Source: Flavobacterium psychrophilum
GTDB lineage: Bacteria > Bacteroidota > Bacteroidia > Flavobacteriales > Flavobacteriaceae
Direction: 5' to 3'
Length of the DNA stretch: 12,794 bases
Assembly (NCBI GenBank): GCA_945907225.1
Contig: CAMDSN010000023.1
Span: 1-12,794 of the forward strand
In this document: one piece after another, positions 7,364-12,794 of the stretch
How the letters are laid out: every line of letters begins with the position of its first letter
Position numbering within the stretch: position 1 is the first letter of the stretch
Notes under the pieces: model-generated
The model's input: the letters and a program-made list of their open reading frames with translations, nothing else
Database searches by the model: none
What the model was told of the DNA's origin: nothing
Made by a program: the position numbers and the translations under genes

Positions 7364-8062
7364 ATGAAAAATATAGTATTAATTGGCGGATCATATGGGA
7401 TGGGTCTAGAGCTAGCTAAAGTATTACAAAATAGTCATAACGTTTATGTTGCGTCACGAACGAATGAAAACTTATCAAATCTAAATGTTACACACATTCC
7501 ATTTGATGTATTATGCGATACTTTAGATGCTTCTTTACTTCCCAGTGTTATTGATGGTTTAGTTTATTTTCCGGGAAGTATCAATCTTAGACCATTTAGG
7601 GGCTTAAAGTCAGAAACTTTTGAAAGCGATATGCAGATCAATTTTTTTTCAATGGTTAAAGTCATTCAAACCTTACTACCGCAATTAACAGCTTCCCAGC
7701 AATCTAGCATTATTTTGTATAGTACTGTTGCAGTAAAAATGGGGATGCCTTTTCACACGAGTGTTGCTGCATCCAAAGGTGCGATTGAAGGCTTCGCGAA
7801 GTCATTGGCGGCAGAGTATGCTCCTAAAATTAGAGTAAACGTAATTGCCCCCTCTTTAACAGACACCCCGCTTGCAGAAAAGTTTTTAAGCAACGATGAG
7901 AAAAAAGAAAAAACGGCACTTCGTCATCCTTTGAAGCGATTTGGCACTCCAAATGATATAGCACAAATGACAAATTTTTTATTGAACGAAAATAGCTCAT
8001 GGATTTCGGGACAAATTTTTCACGTAGATGGTGGTATGTCTTCATTACTTACTAATGCATAA
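7364..8062 (+). CDS. Atypical short-chain dehydrogenase/reductase (SDR) of the photolyase cluster
   Basis: The gene encodes a 232-residue Rossmann-fold protein. The nucleotide-binding loop is GGSYGMG (8-14), a variant of TGxxxGxG. The C-terminal block RVNVIAPSLTDTPLAEKFL and the ending SGQIFHVDGGMS are classic SDR. The catalytic serine is present (Ser120 in LYSTVA). However, the YxxxK motif reads V-A-A-S-K, so Val134 replaces the catalytic tyrosine while Lys138 stays. Normal SDR hydride-transfer chemistry is therefore doubtful, though cofactor binding looks intact. I chose the ATG at 7364, where the first beta strand begins (MKNIVLIGG). A TTG 33 bases upstream would add 11 residues outside the fold and overlap the SRPBCC gene. 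It lies 11 bases before the photolyase ATG. The substrate is unknown. Confidence 0.9.
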   Translation: MKNIVLIGGSYGMGLELAKVLQNSHNVYVASRTNENLSNLNVTHIPFDVLCDTLDASLLPSVIDGLVYFPGSINLRPFRGLKSETFESDMQINFFSMVKVIQTLLPQLTASQQSSIILYSTVAVKMGMPFHTSVAASKGAIEGFAKSLAAEYAPKIRVNVIAPSLTDTPLAEKFLSNDEKKEKTALRHPLKRFGTPNDIAQMTNFLLNENSSWISGQIFHVDGGMSSLLTNA

Positions 8063-8073
8063 TTCTACTGAGA

Positions 8074-9360
8074 ATGAATATATTTTGGTTTCGTCGTGAT
8101 TTAAGATTAGAAGATAATGTGGGTTTATTTCATGCATTAAATAGTGGTAAATCAGTCTTGCCAATTTTCATTTTTGATGAAACAATACTAGATCAGTTGT
8201 CTGATGATGATTCTCGAGTTACTTTTATTCACGACCAATTAGAAAAAATTCAAATTAGGTTAAAAGCTTTAGGCAAATCCCTTGCAGTTTTTCATGGTAA
8301 ACCTATTGAAATTTTTTCTAAACTCTTAAGTGAAATTGAGGTTGATACCGTTTTTACTAACCATGATTACGAACCCTATGCTCGAAAACGTGATTTAGAA
8401 TTACATCAGCTTTTAAAAAGCAAAAGTGTAGCTTTTAAAACCAGTAAAGACCATCTCATTTTTGAAAAAAGTGAAGTTGTAAAAGATGACGGCACTCCTT
8501 ATGTTGTTTATACCCCCTACTCGAACAAGTGGAAAAATAACTTTAATAAGTCGATGTTAATACATTACAAATCAGATGAATTACTTGATTGCATTTCCAA
8601 TCATATTTATCCTTTTTTAACTTTGGAGCGTATCGGATTTAGAAGATCTCAAATTAAAATTTCTGACTATGACATTTCATCTGCTTTAATTGATAATTAT
8701 GAAGCTACACGAAATTTCCCTGCAGTAAATAAAACTTCCTATCTTGGAATATATCTAAGATTTGGCGCAGTTTCCATTAGAAAGATGGTTTCTAAAGCGC
8801 TTGAAAGCAGTAATGAAACCTTTTTAAAAGAATTAATTTGGCGTGAATTTTTTATGCAAATCTTGTGGCACTTTCCACATACAGCCAACGCATCTTTCAG
8901 ATCAAAATATGATTCTATAGCATGGGATAATAATGAAGTTCTATTCCAAAAATGGTGTGAAGGAAAAACAGGATATCCCTTTGTAGATGCAGGAATGAGA
9001 GAACTAAATGCAACCGGACACATGCACAATCGAGTTCGAATGATAGTGGCTAGTTTTTTATGCAAACACTTATTAATTGATTGGCGCTGGGGCGAAACCT
9101 ATTTTGCAACAAAACTACTGGATTATGAACAATCTAGCAATGTTGGAAATTGGCAATGGGCCGCAGGAAGTGGTGTTGACGCAGCACCCTATTTTAGGAT
9201 TTTTAATCCAAGTGAGCAAATAAAAAAATTTGATAAAAATCTGGTTTATATAAAAAAGTGGATTCCCGAACTAGAAACTGAAGACTACCCAAAACCTATA
9301 GTAGATCATAAAGAAGCACGTGAAAAGTGTTTAAAAACATACAAAGAAGCTGTTGGGTAA
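8074..9360 (+). CDS. phrB: Deoxyribodipyrimidine (CPD) photolyase, class I
   Basis: This flavoprotein uses blue or near-UV light to split cyclobutane pyrimidine dimers in DNA. The N-terminal alpha/beta antenna domain starts NIFWFRRDLRLEDN (2-15). The helical FAD domain holds ELIWREF (253-259), EGKTGYPFVDAGMREL (296-311), MHNRVRMI (317-324) and NWQWAAGSGVDAAPYFRIFN (359-378). Aligned by eye to E. coli PhrB, the repair residues are all present: Glu253, Trp256, Met323, Asn356 and Trp362 (E. coli E274, W277, M345, N378, W384). The electron-transfer triad is Trp360-Trp337-Trp284. Asn356 beside flavin N5 argues for a CPD photolyase over a (6-4) enzyme or plant-type cryptochrome. With 428 residues it is shorter than E. 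coli's 472 but appears complete. His316 stands where E. coli has Trp338. It is the last gene of the SRPBCC-SDR operon. Confidence 0.95.
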   Translation: MNIFWFRRDLRLEDNVGLFHALNSGKSVLPIFIFDETILDQLSDDDSRVTFIHDQLEKIQIRLKALGKSLAVFHGKPIEIFSKLLSEIEVDTVFTNHDYEPYARKRDLELHQLLKSKSVAFKTSKDHLIFEKSEVVKDDGTPYVVYTPYSNKWKNNFNKSMLIHYKSDELLDCISNHIYPFLTLERIGFRRSQIKISDYDISSALIDNYEATRNFPAVNKTSYLGIYLRFGAVSIRKMVSKALESSNETFLKELIWREFFMQILWHFPHTANASFRSKYDSIAWDNNEVLFQKWCEGKTGYPFVDAGMRELNATGHMHNRVRMIVASFLCKHLLIDWRWGETYFATKLLDYEQSSNVGNWQWAAGSGVDAAPYFRIFNPSEQIKKFDKNLVYIKKWIPELETEDYPKPIVDHKEAREKCLKTYKEAVG

Positions 9361-9399
9361 ATTACCGTTGTACTTAATAAATTTCAACAAAGTTGTTTC

Positions 9400-10056
9400 T
9401 TAACAAATCGATTTAATCTTTTCAAAACTCAATTCCGAGAAATGACTAATTACCATGTCGGAAGCTGAGTAGTCCTGAAGTTTAGAATGGAAACTATCAT
9501 AACCAATACAATAAATACCAGCTGCTTTTGCAGCAAGAATTCCATTTGTACTGTCTTCAATTACAACACATTTTTTTGTTGGAACCTCCGAGAGCATAAC
9601 GGCATGTTCAAAAATAGCTGGATGTGGCTTTGACTTGGGGAAATCCTCGCCCGAAATACAATGGCTAAAGTATTTATGTAAATCAAAACGATTGAAGATT
9701 CTATTTATGGTTACATGTGCTGAAGAAGAGGCTAATATTAAGTTCATTCTGTTTGAATGAAGCTCCTTTATCAAATTTTCTACGCCATCTAGTAATGTTA
9801 AATCCGTTTTATTATCAAACGCATCATTAAAAATTTGACGTTTCGTTTCAACCAAAGAAGCTACATCTTCTTTTAGATTAAATTGCACTTTCAGCTTTTC
9901 AAAAATATTCTTAGTCGAATTTCCTGTAAAAGAAGCATACATCTCTGCAGATACCTCAATGCCTAGTTGTTTAAAGTATTGATTATATGCGTAATGATGA
10001 ACCGGTTCGGTATCAACAATAACTCCATCCATGTCGAATATTACGGTTTTAATCAT
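9400..10056 (-). CDS. HAD-superfamily phosphatase, beta-phosphoglucomutase-like subgroup
   Basis: This is a cytoplasmic Mg2+-dependent hydrolase of 218 residues, or possibly a phosphomutase. All HAD motifs are visible. Motif I is DMDGV (8-12) with nucleophile Asp8 and acid/base Asp10. Motif II is the serine run in ILASSSAH (107-114). Motif III is Lys143 in FPKSKPHP (139-146). Motif IV is VIEDSTNGILAAKAAG (165-180) with Glu167-Asp168. The helical cap at about 15-85 is the type seen in beta-PGM and sugar-phosphate phosphatases. It is the last gene of a minus-strand group, 16 bases after tcdA, and probably co-transcribed. HAD substrates cannot be told from sequence alone; a sugar phosphate is likely. 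It ends facing the photolyase gene with 39 bases between them and no clear terminator. Confidence 0.9.
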   Translation of the reverse strand: MIKTVIFDMDGVIVDTEPVHHYAYNQYFKQLGIEVSAEMYASFTGNSTKNIFEKLKVQFNLKEDVASLVETKRQIFNDAFDNKTDLTLLDGVENLIKELHSNRMNLILASSSAHVTINRIFNRFDLHKYFSHCISGEDFPKSKPHPAIFEHAVMLSEVPTKKCVVIEDSTNGILAAKAAGIYCIGYDSFHSKLQDYSASDMVISHFSELSFEKIKSIC

Positions 10057-10072
10057 TTGGATAAATTAGAAA

Positions 10073-10828
10073 TTACGAATTGTCTGAAATCTGCGACTGC
10101 GACCGCGAACTATTCTCTTTCTTCAATAAATACCGAATCACCGTCTCTGCTGCATACAATCCAAATAGGCACGGCATGTAGCTATTGGTTCCATAAAATG
10201 ATCTTTTATAATTTGTTCCGTCAGTCATTTTTAAACTACGCGCATCTTGTATTTCTGAAGAAAAAACAACTTTAAGTTTATCTATATTCATTTTCTTCAA
10301 GCGTTTTCGTATTGTCTTGGCCAAATGACAATGAACTGTATTTTTGATATTTGCGACTTTTACTTTAGAAGCATCCATTTTACCACCTGCGCCCATACTT
10401 GAAATTACTTTTACCCGATTTCTTTTACAAGCAAAAATCAAATTTAATTTTGGCGTAACACTATCGATACAGTCTAGCACATAATCATATTTGGGTGATA
10501 CAATTTCAAAGGCCCTTTCAGGCGAAAGAAATTCCTCTATTCTATAGAGTTGAAGCTTTGGGTTAATATCCATTAAACGATCACCAACTACATTAACTTT
10601 GGGCATTCCAACCGAAGAATGCAAAGCGGGTAACTGCCTGTTAATATTAGTAATATCCACAATATCTCCGTCTACTATTGTTAAATTTCCCACACCTGCA
10701 CGAGCCAAAAACTCGGCTGCAAATGAACCTACGCCGCCTAAGCCAACAACTAATACATGGGCATTTTTTAGATTACGTAAACCTTCCGTTTTAAATAAGA
10801 GTTCTGTTCTTTCTTGCCACTTTTCCAT
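10073..10828 (-). CDS. tcdA: tRNA threonylcarbamoyladenosine dehydratase TcdA (ThiF/E1-like)
   Basis: This enzyme performs ATP-dependent dehydration that cyclises t6A to ct6A at position 37 of ANN-decoding tRNAs, improving decoding. It is a ThiF/MoeB/E1-type adenylating enzyme of 251 residues (E. coli TcdA has 268). The nucleotide loop GLGGVGS is at 29-35. The next strand and loop, IVDGDIVDITNINRQ (51-65), contain the family's Asp and the N-x-N-R-Q signature. Lys77 in GMPKVNV follows, then VLDCIDSVTPK (117-127). The C-terminal block FYGTNSYMPCLFGLYAAETV (about 215-234) is typical of TcdA and not of ThiF or MoeB. The start MEKWQERTELLFKTEG matches the family's N-terminal helix. The HAD gene follows 16 bases downstream and tatD precedes it by 55 bases. 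Confidence 0.93.
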   Translation of the reverse strand: MEKWQERTELLFKTEGLRNLKNAHVLVVGLGGVGSFAAEFLARAGVGNLTIVDGDIVDITNINRQLPALHSSVGMPKVNVVGDRLMDINPKLQLYRIEEFLSPERAFEIVSPKYDYVLDCIDSVTPKLNLIFACKRNRVKVISSMGAGGKMDASKVKVANIKNTVHCHLAKTIRKRLKKMNIDKLKVVFSSEIQDARSLKMTDGTNYKRSFYGTNSYMPCLFGLYAAETVIRYLLKKENSSRSQSQISDNS

Positions 10829-10883
10829 GATTCCATTTTAAGATGGGCAAAAATAAACAAAAAAGAGAAATTTTAGGACTTCG

Positions 10884-11531
10884 CTACTGATTAAAAACCC
10901 TATTCCAATTAGCCATAATTTGATGTTTTAAATCATTTAGCGACATTTCTCTAAAGTTTGCCACCATGTCATAAATTGCATCCAAAGTACAATCGGAAGT
11001 GTCTGTTTCTAAAAATAATCTGTCAATTGGAATTGAACTAATTACGTTTTTTAGGTCAGGATTTGAAACCAAGTGCTTCCCAAAAGACAAATAAAAACCA
11101 TTGCTCACCAACTGATTGGCAACTGTTAAATTTTTAGAAAAGCCGTGTATGACCATAGGGACTGAAACTTTCAGCCGCTTTTTTATTTCAACAAGTTCAT
11201 CAAAAGCAGCTACTAAATGCAATACAAGTGGTTTCTTATAATATTCTGCTAAAGCAATTTGTTTTTCGAAAACCGCTATTTGCAACTCCATCGGTATAGC
11301 AATACGTTTATCAAGACCGCATTCACCAACGGCAAAGCAACTTTTTATTTGCACTATTTTTTCTAGCATTTGAAAATCTGATTCTAATCGAACTTCGTTT
11401 ATATACCAAGGATGAATTCCAACAGAATAAACTGGAATAGTTTCGTCAAAATCCCATGGGTACTGATTGACTAGTTCTAGTACATTAGTTGCTTCTGTGT
11501 AGTTATGGGTGTGCAAATTGTGTAAAAGCAT
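10884..11531 (-). CDS. TatD-family metal-dependent hydrolase, short form
   Basis: This is a TIM-barrel hydrolase of the TatD deoxyribonuclease family, 215 residues against about 260 for E. coli TatD. The metal ligands are present: His7 and His9 (HTH), Glu70 in AVGECGLD, His105 in LVLHLVAAFDE, His129 in VIHGFSKN, and Asp177 in LFLETDTSD. The strand SVGIHPW (36-42) is also typical. The shortening lies in the peripheral helices, not the active site. I chose the ATG at 11531. A TTG two codons upstream would only add Met-His and is unnecessary. It leads a minus-strand group with tcdA and the HAD gene. Family members act as 3'-5' DNA or RNA exonucleases or D-aminoacyl-tRNA deacylases, so the substrate remains open. 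Confidence 0.9.
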   Translation of the reverse strand: MLLHNLHTHNYTEATNVLELVNQYPWDFDETIPVYSVGIHPWYINEVRLESDFQMLEKIVQIKSCFAVGECGLDKRIAIPMELQIAVFEKQIALAEYYKKPLVLHLVAAFDELVEIKKRLKVSVPMVIHGFSKNLTVANQLVSNGFYLSFGKHLVSNPDLKNVISSIPIDRLFLETDTSDCTLDAIYDMVANFREMSLNDLKHQIMANWNRVFNQ

Positions 11532-11601
11532 ATGCAAATCTAATTTAAAATGTTTAAGAAGTTATAGCTACTGTAAATTTTGTAAAAATTTAAATGGGAT
11601 A

Positions 11602-11638
11602 TTTTCAATCTTCTAATTTAAAAAATAATGATTGAAAA
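11602..11638. repeat. 9-bp inverted repeat between tatD and the MFS gene
   Basis: TTTTCAATC (11602-11610) and GATTGAAAA (11630-11638) are exact reverse complements, separated by 19 bases of A/T. The region lies between two divergent genes, where no transcript end is expected. An operator is therefore more likely than a terminator. The arms sit about 54-90 bases upstream of the MFS -7 element. The sequence is AT-rich, so chance cannot be excluded. Confidence 0.4.
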
Positions 11639-11691
11639 AAAATGGCATTATATTATTGAAATTATTCTATCAAGCAACCCACATTAAAATG

Positions 11692-11699
11692 TAACTTTG
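11692..11699 (+). promoter_or_regulatory. -7 promoter element of the MFS gene
   Basis: TAACTTTG is a perfect match to TAnnTTTG. Transcription should start near 11705, only about 12 bases before the ATG at 11717. No TTG stands at the usual -33 distance. Confidence 0.6.
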
Positions 11700-11716
11700 C
11701 AGCCAATATTCTACAG

Positions 11717-12794
11717 ATGATAAAAACTGCTTTTCATAGCTATATCAATAACTTTAGAGGGTTTTCAAGGGAAATTTGGATTTTAACATTCATAACCTTT
11801 ATCAATCGTGCCGGCACTATGGTATTGCCATTTTTGTCTAAATATTTAAAGGAAAATTTACATTTAAGTTATGCTCAAGTGGGCTGGATAATGGTATGTT
11901 ATGGTCTTGGATCCATACTAGGCTCCTGGATAGGAGGTAAACTATCTGATAAGATAGGGTTTTATAAAATAATGATTTTCAGCTTATTTACAACAGGAAT
12001 AGCTTTGTTTTTAATACAATATATTTCAAGTTTTGTGGGCCTTTGCATAAGCATGTTTATACTAATGAGTATTGCCGATATGTTTCGACCTGCGATGTTT
12101 GTTTCGATAGGAACGTATGCTAGACCTGAGAATAGAACTCGTGCACTCACATTGGTTAGATTAGCAATGAATTTAGGCTTTGCAGCCGGACCTGCAATTG
12201 GAGGAATAATTATAATGACTATTGGATATAGTGGTTTATTTTGGATTGATGGGGCGAGTTGTATTTTAGCAATTTTATTTTTTTGGGCTAAAGTGAAAGA
12301 AAAAAAACAGAGTCATTTAGAAAAAGTTGTTAATGCCGATCCCTTAAGGCATTCTGTTTTTAAGGACAAACCTTTTTGGTTGTTTTTGTTTACTTGCATG
12401 GTAACTGGAGTTTTATTTTTTCAACTTTTTACCACAATTCCATTATATCATCGGGAACAATTTGGATTGTCAGAATTTGAAACTGGATTGTTATTAACAC
12501 TTAATGGACTTTTAATTTTTTTACTTGAAATGCCATTGGTTAGTTATGTCGAAAAAAATAAGATTAATAAAGTAAAAATGGTTGCGTCAGGCTGTCTTTT
12601 GATGGCTATAAGTTTGTTTTTAATGATGATTAATACATGGAGCGACATATTAATTATTATGATGATATTTATGACATTTGGTGAAATGTTCGCCTTTCCA
12701 CTTTCTAATTCAGTAGCTTTGAGTAGAGCTCCAAAAGGCCACGAAGGGCGCTATATGGCAATATATACTATGAGTTTTAGTTGCGCACATATTT
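11717..12794 (+). CDS. MFS drug/solute transporter, 3' end cut by the window
   Basis: The open frame starts at ATG 11717 and runs without a stop to the window edge (359 codons and one base), so the gene is partial by sampling and not broken. The product is an inner-membrane transporter of the major facilitator superfamily, DHA1/MdtH-like. TM1 covers about 19-40 (TFINRAGTMVLPFLSKYL). Motif A, GGKLSDKIG (73-81), lies between TM2 and TM3. About 118-155 carries IADMFRPAMFVSIG and, further on, RPENRTRALTLVRLAMNLG with GPAIGG, a motif C-like helix. A central cytoplasmic loop (KVKEKKQSHLEKVV) separates the halves. Six spans of the first half and about four of the second are present. Upstream in frame there is no other ATG before a stop at 11657-11659. 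Substrate unknown; an efflux role is likely. Confidence 0.88.
   Translation, partial: MIKTAFHSYINNFRGFSREIWILTFITFINRAGTMVLPFLSKYLKENLHLSYAQVGWIMVCYGLGSILGSWIGGKLSDKIGFYKIMIFSLFTTGIALFLIQYISSFVGLCISMFILMSIADMFRPAMFVSIGTYARPENRTRALTLVRLAMNLGFAAGPAIGGIIIMTIGYSGLFWIDGASCILAILFFWAKVKEKKQSHLEKVVNADPLRHSVFKDKPFWLFLFTCMVTGVLFFQLFTTIPLYHREQFGLSEFETGLLLTLNGLLIFLLEMPLVSYVEKNKINKVKMVASGCLLMAISLFLMMINTWSDILIIMMIFMTFGEMFAFPLSNSVALSRAPKGHEGRYMAIYTMSFSCAHI

Noticed and set aside
8739..9065. 108-codon minus-strand frame inside the photolyase gene
   Set aside because: It is antisense to the most conserved FAD-binding part of phrB, so its openness follows from codon constraint on the other strand.
9384..9394. 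CAAC-AAA-GTTG mini-hairpin between phrB and the HAD gene
   Set aside because: Only four base pairs and no T-tract on either strand; too weak for a terminator.
9967..10275. 102-codon plus-strand frame spanning the HAD/tcdA junction
   Set aside because: It overlaps two firm genes on the opposite strand and has no motif or start context of its own.
11535..11542. TAGATTTG on the minus strand, a perfect -7 element, just before tatD
   Set aside because: Transcription would begin at or past the ATG at 11531, and the metal-binding HTH at residues 7-9 rules out a later start. It is probably chance.
11628..11687. 19-codon plus-strand frame upstream of the MFS gene
   Set aside because: It is short, overlaps the inverted repeat, would lie upstream of the inferred MFS promoter, and has no coding signature.

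Overview
The window is an ordinary, gene-dense stretch of chromosome from an AT-rich member of the Bacteroidota, most likely class Flavobacteriia. Three things support this. Several genes have the Bacteroidota -7 promoter element TAnnTTTG upstream (1504-1511 on +, 1372-1379 on -, 11692-11699 on +). Leaders are A/T-rich with no obvious Shine-Dalgarno sequence. The protein families are typical of the group: a large exported PIG-L deacetylase, a DUF2911 protein, a symporter with a long loop, and a photolyase cluster. I see no mobile element, CRISPR array, tRNA or rRNA. The genus cannot be settled by eye.

Layout. Positions 1-230 are about 80% A+T and appear non-coding. ychF (231-1325, minus) is divergent from a three-gene plus-strand operon: an exported PIG-L-type deacetylase (1533-4025), a 34-residue single-helix membrane protein (4028-4132), and a sodium:solute symporter (4134-5852). 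The gaps in this operon are 2 and 1 bases, so the three genes are very probably translated together. A hairpin at 5858-5885 separates the operon from a convergent DUF2911 lipoprotein-like or periplasmic gene (5910-6764, minus). A divergent control region with a 9+9 bp inverted repeat (6830-6863) then drives a plus-strand operon of an SRPBCC protein, an atypical SDR protein and a CPD photolyase (6892-9360). Facing it is a minus-strand group: TatD-family hydrolase, then tcdA, then a HAD phosphatase (11531 down to 9400). An MFS transporter (from 11717) is divergent from that group and runs off the right edge.

How the genes may work together. The deacetylase, small protein and symporter look like an envelope-located processing and uptake unit; the substrate is unknown. 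The SRPBCC, SDR and photolyase genes look like a light- or UV-linked repair unit whose two accessory proteins have no assigned role. TcdA completes the ct6A37 tRNA modification, and its neighbours TatD and HAD are general hydrolases.

Most worth a second look are the 34-residue protein coupled to the symporter, the SDR with valine in place of the catalytic tyrosine, and the dyad that overlaps the inferred promoter of the photolyase operon. None of these amounts to a dramatic new system on sequence alone.
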